Translations under genes and position numbers: made by a program | Assembly (NCBI RefSeq): GCF_020623625.1 | Contig: NC_060200.1 | Location: forward strand, 2,934,001-2,998,000 | DNA: 64,000 nucleotides | DNA from: Saccharomycodes ludwigii | Lineage: Eukaryota; Ascomycota; Saccharomycetes; Saccharomycodales; Saccharomycodaceae | Reading direction: 5' to 3' | The notes under the pieces: model-generated | Told to the model about the DNA's origin: nothing | What the model saw: only the letters and a program-made list of their open reading frames with translations | The model's database searches: none | Part shown: positions 21,703 through 32,353 of the stretch, one piece after another | How positions within the stretch are numbered: position 1 is the stretch's first letter | How the letters are laid out: each line of letters opens with the position of its first letter

Positions 21703-21924
21703 TTTTTTAATCTTTTCTTTTCTTTTCACCTTTGCATCATCCTTTTTGATCTATAAAAATATATTGTTATATGAATCCAATACGAAAATGCATAAATATA
21801 TTTGCCAGTAATGTAAAATAATAATAATAAAAAAAATGAGGGAGGAAAGGTGGCTTGGAAAATAGTGAACCTGTATATTCCGAACTGTCCGAAGTATACA
21901 TAAAATTACGCATTAACTAATCAT

Positions 21925-22887
21925 TCACAAACTTTCCAAAAAAATTTCCAGCTTTTTAACTCTATCAAAAAACTCAACTGTTTTGTCATCAGTATCATTG
22001 TGAGTACCTAATTTTTTAACTAAAATCTCAAGATTCGAACGATATCTGCACCAAGTCTCATGTCTATTGAAATCATTGTTTTGAATTTCTTGAATTTGGC
22101 ATATTTTAAAGCACATCTTACATTTAACGTACTTGTTACTATCAGTTGATTCAAAAGGATCCCATCCTTGTAATTTCAATGAGGGGGACAATTCTGTGGA
22201 AATTTCATTACCATGTCCTAATCTTTCCACATCCAATATCAAATTATTTTCTGTGATATAATATTTATTTAGATAATCAAAAGTATGAGTATGCCAATAG
22301 CAACTTTTACTATGAGCAGAAACTAATTGAGCTGTATATTTATGTTTGTCAAAAGTAACGAGGTCCTTTTTTAAAAAATCAAAAGAGCAATAATTATGGG
22401 CATCAAATGTAAAACATAACATCTTATGACAAATGTCACAATATAAAAAAATTGTATTTTTGTATTTGTTTTTATTTTTTCGATTGAGCAACGACCAACC
22501 GTGTGATGCTATTATAACGGGATTGAAGCTTTGTGGGTCAAATATCAAATAGCTTTCTGTTAGCAATTTGATAGAATTGTTAATATGTTTCACTATTGGA
22601 GAAAGTTTTTCGTTTAAAAAAAAGGTCATGTTATTATATTTTAATATACTTTGTTGTTCTTTGTCATTCTTCTTAATTTTAGAACAATAATGTTTATCTA
22701 TTTTGTAAAGTCTAGTAACGTTAAGACGATCAGAATTTTTACTATCTGCACCAATTACATTCTTGTCTAATATTTTTCGGAGTTTATTAGAATATTCCTG
22801 GTATTCTATGTTGTTAGTACTATAAATGTTTCCAATATTAGTGGTAGTGACTGTATGATTTTTCTCCTTTCCAAACTTCTCAGTCAT
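21925..22887 (-). CDS. PML39: NIPA-like nuclear pore basket protein Pml39
   Basis: A 320-residue protein with two C3HC-type zinc modules. The first has CDIC at 150-153 and HSKSC at 192-196; the second has CKMC at 256-259 and HETWC at 276-280. This layout is that of the NIPA/ZC3HC1 family, to which yeast Pml39 belongs. Yeast Pml39 sits at the nuclear basket with Mlp1/Mlp2 and retains unspliced mRNA. Length is close to yeast Pml39 (334 residues, from memory). A conserved GW in the first module (SHGWSLL) and another Trp before the second (LQGWDPFE) also fit the family. The identification is from motifs and synteny. Confidence 0.85.
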   Translation of the reverse strand: MTEKFGKEKNHTVTTTNIGNIYSTNNIEYQEYSNKLRKILDKNVIGADSKNSDRLNVTRLYKIDKHYCSKIKKNDKEQQSILKYNNMTFFLNEKLSPIVKHINNSIKLLTESYLIFDPQSFNPVIIASHGWSLLNRKNKNKYKNTIFLYCDICHKMLCFTFDAHNYCSFDFLKKDLVTFDKHKYTAQLVSAHSKSCYWHTHTFDYLNKYYITENNLILDVERLGHGNEISTELSPSLKLQGWDPFESTDSNKYVKCKMCFKICQIQEIQNNDFNRHETWCRYRSNLEILVKKLGTHNDTDDKTVEFFDRVKKLEIFLESL

Positions 22888-23064
22888 TTAGCCTATGATT
22901 TTCTTTTATATGCTTTTGGATCCTCGGGATAGAAAAAAGAAAAAAAAAAATTTTTTTCCCTATATGAATTAGACATATATTATGCAAGGAAGGAATATAT
23001 ATATATGTTAAATGCCATTTTTTTTTTTTTTTTTTTGAAAGAAAAAAGTGAAAAAAAAGGAGAG

Positions 23065-23099
<35 letters not shown>

Positions 23100-23186
23100 G
23101 AAAAACAATTGAACCACTTTTAACATTGGTAAAAGCCCTCTGTTACTACACCCAACCAAATTAAATTTTATTCTAACCAACTTTAA

Positions 23187-24032
23187 ATGAATCGTTTTAT
23201 CCAGCAAGGTGCTAAATTTACCTCAAATTTTAAACAATATCTAAAGTTACCGAACCATAATGCAGGTTCGTACTTTCATGATATACAATTAAGAAATTTT
23301 GAGAATATTTCCAACAAAAATATTGTAAATATGGTTGTTGAAGTTCCACGTTGGAGCAACGCTAAATTTGAAATTAGTAAAAGCATCCCATTAAATCCTA
23401 TTGTTCAAGATACAAAAAAGGGCAAATTAAGATTTGTAAATAATATATTCCCATACCATGGTTACATCCATAATTATGGGGCCATTCCACAAACATGGGA
23501 AGATCCTACTCTAGCAATTGCATCCATGGACAATTTAAAGGGTGACAATGATCCATTAGACATATGTGAAATTGGTAATACCGGCATATTAAGTACGGGT
23601 GACATTGTCCAAGTTAAGGTATTGGGTAGTTTGGCCCTTATTGATGATGGTGAATTAGATTGGAAAATCATTGGTATTAATATTAAAGATCCATTAGCAA
23701 ATGTGGTTAATGATTTAAATGATGTTGCGGAAAACTTTCCAGGATTATTAGCCGCAACAAAAACGTGGTTTAGAGATTATAAGATTCCAAGTGGTAAACC
23801 TAAAAATAAATTTTTTGGGGATTACAAAAATGTGGATGAAACGATCCAGGTTATTGAAAATTGTCATAAAGCTTGGCAAGCGTTAATTAATAATTATGAT
23901 AATATTGATTATACAGATAAACCTTGGATTAATAATAGTACGAATAATATTGGTTTCAATGTCATTCAAGATACTAGATTACCGGATGCTCCAATTGACC
24001 CAAGTATCAATACATGGTGTTATTTGAAATAG
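23187..24032 (+). CDS. PPA2: Inorganic pyrophosphatase, mitochondrial
   Basis: A 281-residue soluble family I pyrophosphatase. The signature DNDPLD starts at residue 120, preceded by FPYHGYIHNYGAIPQTWEDP with active-site residues; Lys/Arg and Asp residues that bind PPi and metal are in the expected blocks (WFRDYKIPSGKPKNKF). The N-terminal 30 residues are basic and hydroxylated (MNRFIQQGAKFTSNFKQYLK), consistent with a mitochondrial presequence, so this is the Ppa2 form and not cytosolic Ipp1. It hydrolyses PPi to phosphate in the matrix and is needed for mitochondrial DNA maintenance in yeast. Confidence 0.95.
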   Translation: MNRFIQQGAKFTSNFKQYLKLPNHNAGSYFHDIQLRNFENISNKNIVNMVVEVPRWSNAKFEISKSIPLNPIVQDTKKGKLRFVNNIFPYHGYIHNYGAIPQTWEDPTLAIASMDNLKGDNDPLDICEIGNTGILSTGDIVQVKVLGSLALIDDGELDWKIIGINIKDPLANVVNDLNDVAENFPGLLAATKTWFRDYKIPSGKPKNKFFGDYKNVDETIQVIENCHKAWQALINNYDNIDYTDKPWINNSTNNIGFNVIQDTRLPDAPIDPSINTWCYLK

Positions 24033-24185
24033 AATTTTGCTTTCCAACAAAAAAAAAAAAAAGTTGTAAATTGACCATGTAACTGTTTATATTAATGTAA
24101 AAAAAGTATTCCTGTCTATATCTTTGTTATTTTTCTCTCATTCCAAATTATTAATTCATAATCACAGATATAAAAAGATGAAAGA

Positions 24186-24232
<47 letters not shown>

Positions 24233-24324
24233 ACATCTAAATGTCCGTGTGTTTGGTTTGTGCAGGTGTCCGTATCCTTTCTTTTAACTAATACTAGAAA
24301 ATTCAATATATATTTTCTTCAACA

Positions 24325-24363
<39 letters not shown>

Positions 24364-24541
24364 ATAAACACAAACAAAAAAAATTTTTTTTTTTTTGAAT
24401 TATTCTTACAATCTTTGTTGTTTTTATTAAACTTATCTATAATACATGAAAACCACCTTTGTCTAAAGCTCCAATCATTCATCTAATACAACACAATTGG
24501 ACAGGAAGATTCACATCTAAATCAATAATAAATACATTACC
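24033..24541. other. Spacer PPA2-NUP188
   Basis: It holds a (TA)n microsatellite (24193-24229) directly followed by TCCGA (24229), then TCCG at 24244 and 24269, and an A run of about 33 bases (24329-24361). No gene was seen. Confidence 0.6.
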
Positions 24542-27500
24542 ATGGTATCATTTACCAGCATTTATAATAAGCTGAGATATTCTAACGGCAATATTTCTGC
24601 TGATTTTAAAACTCAATATTTAGATCCCGAAAGTTCCATCTTACTTAAATTAATTGAACTAAACACAACTTCTTCAATTAATTATACGGAAGGTTCCCCT
24701 AATAAAGATATAGTGCAATTGGCAAATGTTATCTCTAAGAGTCTAAATGTTAATGCAGAAAGGTGTTTAAGCATCATCAAAGAGTTAAATTTAAGATTTT
24801 CCCAAAAATATGAAAAATGCAGCAACATTGACTTTTATAAAGAACATATCCTTATCGAGAGAAATAATATTATAAATACATTGTTGTTTTTACTCAACAA
24901 TGGAGAAAAGAAATATTTGGATTTGGTCTTCAACAATAGGTTAACTCTTTTTGATGAAATATTGAATCTTTTGGAAAATAAATTTATGAAATCAAATAAC
25001 CATTATGACACTACATATTGTATCAAGCTATTGAAATTGTTAACCTTTATTACTTTAAATTATGATGATTTGCCGCTCGATAAAATCGTGATGTGGTTAG
25101 AAAATATTGTTTCTCTTGCGGGGAATTTAGAAACCTCGCAATTGGTTCAAAGCCTAATAATTGTTAACACTTTGTTGATGCTTGGGTTAAATACCAAAAC
25201 TAACAGCATAAATATTGATTTACAGGTTTTTTCAGATAGAAAACAATTGAACAAATTAAACACTACTATTCTAACTAACCAATCCATTATGGAAAATCAA
25301 CCAGTTCTTGTATATTATTGGTCATTTGTTTTGTATTGTATACAATTTATTTCTACAGATTCTTCAGACCCTTTAAAATACAATGTACATGAATTAGCGT
25401 ATATTGCAGAAAGCTCAAACGTGTTCCAAGAGTTGGGTAAGTTAGCCGAAAGTTTTAAATTTGACAAGTTCTACATGGTTATTATGATAACCTATTTGAA
25501 AATTATGTCTTATTATGTTCCAATGAGTGCAACGGTTGCAAAATGTGTATCAACTTTTTTAAATTATTCTCCCTCCGAAATAGTTGAATCTTATTTAATT
25601 GATAAGGATTTCGAATCACAGATGGTCATATTAAGACAAAAATTCCCACTAATTAACGACGGCTTGTTCCCATTTATGTATTTAGGTTCAACTAATTCTG
25701 ATTTTTCCAATTTTGAATTAAGACATTGCAACACTTATGCGACAAAAATTAAACTATCCAGCTTTGCTTACGATTTGGTCGAGGATTCTTCAACTGTAAT
25801 TATCTTAAAAAAGGATTTGTTGGTTGTTCCACCACTGGAACTAAATCCTGATGTTCTATTGCCCATTCCAGAAGGCACCATAGGGAAAATAGTACCAACT
25901 TCAATGTCAAAGGAGGGCGATGATGACAGTGATACAGTTGTTATATTTATGTACGACTATAACGGCTGGTCCCTTCTGGGTTCCATAATACAAAATTTAC
26001 AAACTATGTATTTGTCAATTGATGATCATAATAGGCAATTCCTAATCAGTATTATTGATTTATTGACCAAGAACATTGCTACTTCTATTGAAAGAGCCAC
26101 TGACATATTACAAGAAACTTCCGCTTTCATTACTAACGAAGAAGATGTGGTGTCCGTTATTTTCAAAATTTTTGAGCAAGCTTTGCAAAAAAACGATTTG
26201 GATATTTTATGTAGCTGTACTAGGTTGATGTGTTCGTTGTTACCAAATTTCTCACACCTAGTTTGGTCTCATTTGGTTAAGTCATCGTTATTAGATAAAG
26301 GTGGACAAACCTTAAGTAACGCTTTAAACCACGAATTAATATATCGAGAATATGGCTTTACTTCAGTGTTGATTGAGTTGGTTAAAGAATTATTTAAAGA
26401 TTCTTTACGTGTCATCACAGAATTTTCTGTGAGGACTAAAAATGAAATCTTGGAGAAATTAATCATACATTTAATTCATACTTACGAAAGCTATCAATAC
26501 TGGGAGTTTAAAGAATTAAGATACAGGTTTAGATTAGGATCTTCCTTGGCAACTTTATTTTATAACATCTTATGCAATGTTTATAGTACTAGGTCCACCG
26601 AAATTCCTTGCTCTAATGTTATTATTGATGCATTTTTACAATCCAATTCCCCAGATGTTCGCCCTGTTAACTCCTTAATAAAGCTTTTGAAGTTGGATGA
26701 ATCTGCCTTAGAAGAATCAACAGAACTTTATAAATCAATGGTTTTCAATAATTTTAAATTGGCCAATGTTCTGGTGCAGATTAGACCCATGTTAAATTTC
26801 CCGCTTTCAACGTTAGAAATGAAAATTTTCCAAAATGCAGACGATATTTTCAAAGTTTATGCCTTACATTACGATTTACGTTGCTCCGTTATTGATTTAT
26901 TTACGAGTGTTGTTCAGGCGCCATGGAGCGAAGGCAATATTGAGCCACCATCGTTGTTGTCATTTTTGAATTCATATGATTCCTTCATTGCCTCTATTTC
27001 ATACGATATTCAACTAGAACCTAGAGATATACCCTTTTCAAAAAGTGTGTATCAGTTTTTCAGTAAAGTTATGGAGAGTACCCAAGGTGGCTTAAAAGTT
27101 TTATTATTAACGGGCAGCAAATCCCAGGAAGGTTCTTCCTTAAAAATAAATGAAAAATCTTTATTAAGTATTTTGAAAAAACAGGCATTAGATATAGATA
27201 CTTTATCGATATCTGCAGCCACCAATTTATTAACAGCTATAATATCAGCATTAAATGTTTGGCCAGAATCAAACTTAAACACCTCCAACGATTTACTAAT
27301 AGACAAACTTATTGACAAATTACAGAAATTTGAACTAGCAGGGGATGATACAGCAGATAAATATAGGTTAGTGTCCAAAATTGCCGAGTATTGTTCCTTC
27401 AATTTATTTACTAGTAATTTTACACCATTTAAAAAATTGTTTGATTCTCCAGCTTTCCCTGCTTTGGTTTCAAAAATACTAGTCCTTGACAATAAGAATT

Positions 27501-29008
27501 GGACAGATAATGCTATATTGTCACCGTTTAAAATGCAACAGCTTTTCAATGAAAATTGGACACATCTTAAGTTGGAACCATTTTTAATGGAGGATAACAC
27601 TTATAATATTAAACTTTTGGATCAAGTTTTAGATCAAGATCCAAAGTGGAAACAAGATATTAGGGGGAAAGTCATTGCAGCCTCCCTTGAAATGTATTAT
27701 TTTGCCTGCCAGCTTGCCGCTGCTAAGTCTGTTGGTGCTTTAATAACTTCATACATAAGGAAAACCACTGTGCCCTTAAATGATTATTTTATTGAAGTTG
27801 TTCAATTGTTGTTGGGATTTAATAAGAAATCAACATTGCCAGAATTATCTTTAGAACGTTTAGAATTAGTTTTCTATATTTTGTATTCATTTTTTAAGAC
27901 TAAAAAGAGTATGCCTGAAGGTGCATTAACCAAATTTTTATGTGAACTGATAGATATTCCAAGAACCAAAGAAATCGGTGATCATGACAATGACATGTTG
28001 GATGATTTGGTAAATTCAACGAATAGAAATTATTACCGATCTACTCTACGTTCGATATTGTTGATTTTTAGTATGGCGCCAGCCACTCCAAGATTTATTG
28101 ACAGGATTGATGAAGAGTTGTTAGTTTTTTTTGAAGAAGTTTTTGCTAAGGGTACAGCATTGCTTTGTACCAAGATTTTAGTTCAAGTTACCAAAACAAC
28201 GGATTTAAAAGAAGATTGTTTTTATGATAAAATCCAAGATTTGATGTTACTATTAGCCCTATTTAACAAAGTTAGAGAGTTGAACCCGCCATTGAGCTTT
28301 AATATGAAACTTGCTGATATTCTATCAAACTCTTCCATGTTAAAAACAATTGTAAATTTGTATTCAAGTTCGCATTTATTAAAATCTAAAAATAATGAAG
28401 CTGTTTTGGCCGATGTGTCGTTAACTTTTATATTAGAATTATGTCATTCTGAACCAGTGTCCGAAAAATTGATCATGAGTGGCTTATTTCCTGTGATCTT
28501 GGAAAGTCCTATTTCTGTAGCTATTCAAAAGGGGAATCTAACCGGCGGAAAGTTATATGATATTTGGTGTAATGGATTATTATCGATTGTTTTAAAACTA
28601 TTAAGTCAATTTGGTTCTAAAGTGGTGAACGAATGTTGTTTGTTTGCAAAATATTTTAATAACCAAATAACATTTGCCATAAATAGTTGGTCCGATTATA
28701 AAAATTTGACGGTTTCCACTGCTTTTATCCAAGAAACAGGCCAAATAATTCTATTCTACAAAATGATGAATATACTAAATTCGCATGTTACTTTACCGGG
28801 ACTAAATACCGATGACCAAAGACAGGATCTATATAATGCTTTTGCAAATTTTTTGACGCATCCAAAATTTTTGAATTCTAGATTAGTTGCAACTAACAGT
28901 GAGGAGCAAGAAAAACTAGATACTTCGGAATCCAGGGCTCTTTTTCTTAAACAAATTGTTGAGCAAATAAGGGAATTGCAAGACTTTATTTATTCTACGG
29001 AAATTTAA
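24542..29008 (+). CDS. NUP188: Inner-ring nucleoporin Nup188
   Basis: A 1488-residue alpha-helical protein without FG repeats. It is assigned to Nup188 and not Nup192 because of an SH3-like insert at about residues 441-480 (IPEGTIGKIVPTS...VVIFMYDYNGWSLLGS) of the type described in Nup188, and because MDM1, SEC65, URA5 and PML39 nearby match the yeast NUP188 (YML103C) neighbourhood. It would be a scaffold of the nuclear pore inner ring that binds Nic96. It is shorter than the yeast protein (1655 residues, from memory), mainly at the termini. The long antisense frame inside it (27052-27600) has no support. Confidence 0.85.
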   Translation: MVSFTSIYNKLRYSNGNISADFKTQYLDPESSILLKLIELNTTSSINYTEGSPNKDIVQLANVISKSLNVNAERCLSIIKELNLRFSQKYEKCSNIDFYKEHILIERNNIINTLLFLLNNGEKKYLDLVFNNRLTLFDEILNLLENKFMKSNNHYDTTYCIKLLKLLTFITLNYDDLPLDKIVMWLENIVSLAGNLETSQLVQSLIIVNTLLMLGLNTKTNSINIDLQVFSDRKQLNKLNTTILTNQSIMENQPVLVYYWSFVLYCIQFISTDSSDPLKYNVHELAYIAESSNVFQELGKLAESFKFDKFYMVIMITYLKIMSYYVPMSATVAKCVSTFLNYSPSEIVESYLIDKDFESQMVILRQKFPLINDGLFPFMYLGSTNSDFSNFELRHCNTYATKIKLSSFAYDLVEDSSTVIILKKDLLVVPPLELNPDVLLPIPEGTIGKIVPTSMSKEGDDDSDTVVIFMYDYNGWSLLGSIIQNLQTMYLSIDDHNRQFLISIIDLLTKNIATSIERATDILQETSAFITNEEDVVSVIFKIFEQALQKNDLDILCSCTRLMCSLLPNFSHLVWSHLVKSSLLDKGGQTLSNALNHELIYREYGFTSVLIELVKELFKDSLRVITEFSVRTKNEILEKLIIHLIHTYESYQYWEFKELRYRFRLGSSLATLFYNILCNVYSTRSTEIPCSNVIIDAFLQSNSPDVRPVNSLIKLLKLDESALEESTELYKSMVFNNFKLANVLVQIRPMLNFPLSTLEMKIFQNADDIFKVYALHYDLRCSVIDLFTSVVQAPWSEGNIEPPSLLSFLNSYDSFIASISYDIQLEPRDIPFSKSVYQFFSKVMESTQGGLKVLLLTGSKSQEGSSLKINEKSLLSILKKQALDIDTLSISAATNLLTAIISALNVWPESNLNTSNDLLIDKLIDKLQKFELAGDDTADKYRLVSKIAEYCSFNLFTSNFTPFKKLFDSPAFPALVSKILVLDNKNWTDNAILSPFKMQQLFNENWTHLKLEPFLMEDNTYNIKLLDQVLDQDPKWKQDIRGKVIAASLEMYYFACQLAAAKSVGALITSYIRKTTVPLNDYFIEVVQLLLGFNKKSTLPELSLERLELVFYILYSFFKTKKSMPEGALTKFLCELIDIPRTKEIGDHDNDMLDDLVNSTNRNYYRSTLRSILLIFSMAPATPRFIDRIDEELLVFFEEVFAKGTALLCTKILVQVTKTTDLKEDCFYDKIQDLMLLLALFNKVRELNPPLSFNMKLADILSNSSMLKTIVNLYSSSHLLKSKNNEAVLADVSLTFILELCHSEPVSEKLIMSGLFPVILESPISVAIQKGNLTGGKLYDIWCNGLLSIVLKLLSQFGSKVVNECCLFAKYFNNQITFAINSWSDYKNLTVSTAFIQETGQIILFYKMMNILNSHVTLPGLNTDDQRQDLYNAFANFLTHPKFLNSRLVATNSEEQEKLDTSESRALFLKQIVEQIRELQDFIYSTEI

Positions 29009-29036
29009 AACTTTCCAAAATCTTTTTTTCTGTATA

Positions 29037-30176
29037 TTATAAGTAATTACATACCATGGTTGATCTATTTATCTTTTTATTATTAAACCCTAACATGAAT
29101 TTGGCAGCCACTTTGCTTTCTTTGAATATTATTAAAGTGAACCCTTGATCAGCGACTAAAAAAATATTATCGATATCTTCAGCTTTGATCGAGGAATTTG
29201 AGATTATCATTGATTTCAGTTTTTCCTTCGAAGTTTTGTCATTAATAGGCGAGAGTTTAATAATTTTATCATAAAGTGGGTTATTACGGCGTGTATTCAA
29301 AATTTTCTTGATTTTTTGCCTTTCTAAATAAGCTTTTTTATCGGCTCTTTTGATATAAATTTTATTTTGTGCAAAATCTATTTGATGCAACTTAGAGATA
29401 ATGTCTGCCGTATTTTTATCTTTAAATGTGATAAATGCAATATTCGGAGTTGTGGGTGGGAAGGTATAGGTTTCTATAGCATCAGTTTCTATGTGGGCAA
29501 CATCCAGAATGTGGTTTAATAATTGTTCCTTATCAATATCAGTTTGAATATTGGAAATTATTATTTCTCTTCCATCTCTCAAAGCTGTGTCAGTTCTTTT
29601 AGATTTGTTGCTAGTATCTGATTTCTTAACGACCAATGTATAATTTTCAATTCGGAAGCCGTTTAATTTTGTTAAACATTCAATTGCTTGTTCTTCTTCG
29701 AGCATGTCAATGTATGCAAATCTTCTATTAGAATTATATCTTAAAGATGGTGTCCGTATACTTAAAACAGTACCACCAAATTGAGTAAACAGTTGTTTTA
29801 AATTTTGAAGGGTATAGTTTGGTGGATAATTTGTACACCATAGAGTGCAATTAGAATTATACCACTTAACAGTTACCACATTATCATTAAATTTTTTCAA
29901 GGTCCTAGTTAAACCAATTAGAGCCTCGCAATGAGTAGTAAATTCTATTTTAGCCACCATTAAAGATTTAATATGATCGACATTCTTAATTTCTCCATAT
30001 CCTTTAAAAAATTTTTTTATCTTGTTAACATTTGCATTTGGAGGTAAATTTCGGATTAAAAGAGTGGCATTTTCTCTATTGTGTTGTATTTCCTTGTTAG
30101 TCGTTATCTTATTGGGTGGTGCTATTTGAGTGTCAAGATCCTCATCGGCTTTACGTTTAAAGGTTTTGGAATCCAT
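29037..30176 (-). CDS. PRP24: U6 snRNP assembly factor Prp24, short C-terminus
   Basis: A 379-residue protein with four RNA-recognition motifs: about 40-108, 112-187, 207-285 and 300-375. Typical segments are LLIRNLPPNANVNKIKKFF in RRM1, LWCTNYPPNYT and RRFAYIDM in RRM2, EIIISNIQTDID in RRM3, and the KAYLERQKIKKIL linker before the last domain. Prp24 anneals U4 and U6 snRNAs and recycles U6. The yeast protein (444 residues, from memory) continues about 60 residues further to the SNFFL box that binds the Lsm2-8 ring; here the frame stops right after RRM4 (STMVCNYL). The stop is 28 bp from the NUP188 stop on the other strand. Confidence 0.93.
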   Translation of the reverse strand: MDSKTFKRKADEDLDTQIAPPNKITTNKEIQHNRENATLLIRNLPPNANVNKIKKFFKGYGEIKNVDHIKSLMVAKIEFTTHCEALIGLTRTLKKFNDNVVTVKWYNSNCTLWCTNYPPNYTLQNLKQLFTQFGGTVLSIRTPSLRYNSNRRFAYIDMLEEEQAIECLTKLNGFRIENYTLVVKKSDTSNKSKRTDTALRDGREIIISNIQTDIDKEQLLNHILDVAHIETDAIETYTFPPTTPNIAFITFKDKNTADIISKLHQIDFAQNKIYIKRADKKAYLERQKIKKILNTRRNNPLYDKIIKLSPINDKTSKEKLKSMIISNSSIKAEDIDNIFLVADQGFTLIIFKESKVAAKFMLGFNNKKINRSTMVCNYL

Positions 30177-30679
30177 TGAGAGGTGTGTATGTTAGGGAAA
30201 GGGAGAAAAGATGGAAACACTTGATTTTCTTTTCATTAATTTCTTATATATATATATATTCAAATATAATGATTTTGTGATATGAGTAAAGGTTACTTAA
30301 GGTAATTAAAATAATACATCAAAGTTTGATTTTATCTTTATTTATGTTGATGGTTTTATCCATTTTAATTTGACTTGCCATAAAATAATTTTTTGGTATA
30401 GTAAAAAAAAAAAAAAAAAAAAAAGATGTGTTATTGGCTTTGTTGTTGTATATAAAAGTAAAGCCGGGTTAATTCTAAACATGGTTTGAGAAAGCGCATC
30501 ATCGTTTCTTTTTTTTTTTTTATTCTCTTTTTTCATGCAGATTTTTTTATAAAGATGTGTTTAATTTCATTCTGTTAATGAAAAGTAATAATTCGATCAA
30601 TACAGCTATAAAAATATTGCTGCAATTGTACTGTTTTACTATATGAAGTTTTCATAATCATATTGAAAGTATACTTATT

Positions 30680-30711
<32 letters not shown>

Positions 30712-30736
30712 GTATTAGTGGGACCAAAAGAAGAAT
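30177..30736. other. Divergent promoter region PRP24 / TMA23
   Basis: AT-rich, with TATATA runs near both starts and an A run at about 30402-30424. No gene was seen. Confidence 0.5.
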
Positions 30737-31504
30737 ATGGACGGTAAAGAATATTTGAAATCATATGGTTGGGTCGAAGGTGAAGCATTACAAAAAGGTG
30801 GTCTGAAAAAACCTATATTAGTTAAGCATAAGAAGGATAAAAAGGGTTTGGGTAATTTGCATAATCATGATGACGGTGAAGCATGGTGGGAAAGGTTATT
30901 TGATGGACATTTAAAAAATTTGGATAGTGTAGCCAATGGTGATAAGATAGAGTTTAAAAAGAAGAAAAAAGACGTGGTAGCTTCCGGTCTTTCAAAAAAA
31001 CAATCGCCTTTATACCAATGGTTTGTTAAAGGAGAAGGTTTAAAGGGTACAAATGGTTTAGAATCAACAACTCAAGATGAAAATAATGATAAAATTACTG
31101 TGGTGATTGTAAATGATAATAACAAAAAAAGAAAAATGGAAGGAGATGATATAATAGAACCTAATACGAGTAAAAAGAAGATAAAGAGGGAAAAGAAGGA
31201 CAAGAAAGAAAAGAAAGAAAGGAAGGAAAAGAAGGAAAAGAAGGAAAAGAAAGAAAAGAAGGAAAAGAAGGAAAAGAAAGAAAAGAAAGACAAGAAAGAC
31301 AAGAAAGAAAAAAAAGACAAGAAAGAAAAGAACGACAAGAAGGAAAAGAAAGAAAAGAAAGAAAAGAAAGAAAAGAAAGACAAGAAAGACAAGAAAGAAA
31401 AAAAAGACAAGAAAGAAAAGAACGACAAGAAGGAAAAGAAAGAAAAGAAAGAAAAGAAGCTAGGGCAGACTAAGAGGGAAAGGGAAGAGAAGGTAGAAAA
31501 ATAA
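30737..31504 (+). CDS. TMA23: Nucleolar G-patch protein Tma23
   Basis: A 255-residue protein whose first 110 residues match yeast Tma23: MDGKEYLKSYGWVEGEAL, then KKPILVKHKKDKKGLG, GEAWWERLFDGHLKNLD and SPLYQWFVKGEGLKG. The N-terminal part resembles a G-patch. Yeast Tma23 is a nucleolar factor in 40S ribosome biogenesis. From about residue 150 to the end the sequence is an almost pure Lys/Glu/Asp repeat of KEKK and KDKK units, much more regular than the yeast tail. It probably forms a highly charged, RNA-associating tail or a single alpha-helix. Confidence 0.95.
   Translation: MDGKEYLKSYGWVEGEALQKGGLKKPILVKHKKDKKGLGNLHNHDDGEAWWERLFDGHLKNLDSVANGDKIEFKKKKKDVVASGLSKKQSPLYQWFVKGEGLKGTNGLESTTQDENNDKITVVIVNDNNKKRKMEGDDIIEPNTSKKKIKREKKDKKEKKERKEKKEKKEKKEKKEKKEKKEKKDKKDKKEKKDKKEKNDKKEKKEKKEKKEKKDKKDKKEKKDKKEKNDKKEKKEKKEKKLGQTKREREEKVEK
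31196..31463 (+). repeat. Coding purine-rich minisatellite in TMA23
   Basis: GAAAAGAAA-type units encode KEK/KDK repeats. A 90-bp higher-order unit is duplicated: the segment beginning at 31289 recurs at 31379 with near identity. Confidence 0.9.
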
Positions 31505-31816
31505 AAGAAGATAAAGATAATTTACTCATCTTCAACTAATACTCTCTGTATATTAATACATTTTAAAATAAATACTAATGCTGTTATAATCGTGTATTTT
31601 ATTTTGCATAATTCAATTTTATACATTATATATCGTTTGCAAAAAATATTCTAATATAAATTCACAAGTTGTACTTATCAAAAGCATATATTAAAGTTAT
31701 CTAATTTTATATTACAATCTCTATGTGCTGACACGATTCTTGTCGTTATTTAAATTATATCAGCAAGTACAATTAATATTTCGAGATTTTACCGTACAAG
31801 AAGCATATAATATGCA

Positions 31817-31847
<31 letters not shown>

Positions 31848-32126
31848 TCCCAAATTAGAAAAAAAAAAAAAAAATATCTCTCATAGTCAATTACTCAAAC
31901 CGCGTAACTTTTACTAAGTATGCTACCACATAATTATGAATCCAATATTTCTAAGATACTTTTTATCAAGACAAAATTTCTAATAAAATCCAAGCTAGAC
32001 AACTTGTTTCTACTTTTGGTTTTCCCCCTTTTTCCTTTCAATTTTCCTTATTTGGTTTCTGGAATAATTATTCATGGTATATGTGAACTTGTATTCCCTT
32101 TGCCAGTTCCCTCACTTACCATATAA
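31505..32126. other. Spacer TMA23-MDM1
   Basis: It holds a (TA)n run (31815-31839), an A run and AT-rich DNA. A 68-codon frame (31920-32126) ends at the MDM1 ATG but is not recognisable and is taken as chance. Confidence 0.5.
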
Positions 32127-32295
32127 ATGACGCTTTTGAATATATTGTTATACATAGGTTTTAAATATGTTCCTATATTGCTATTTTCATTAACATTTGT
32201 AGTTTCATTATTAATATACATTACTGTTACCTTTTCAGCAAAGGTAAACCTTACTCCGACTCCTTCAAAATTACCACCAATAAACCTGAAAAGGG

Positions 32296-32353
<58 letters not shown>

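Noticed and set aside
27052-27600. 182-codon minus-strand frame inside NUP188
   Set aside because: It lies wholly antisense to a well-conserved coding region, shows no domain, and arises from codon bias of the sense strand.
31920-32126. 68-codon frame abutting the MDM1 start
   Set aside because: Ends exactly at the MDM1 ATG by chance; hydrophobic, AT-driven composition and no homologue recognised.
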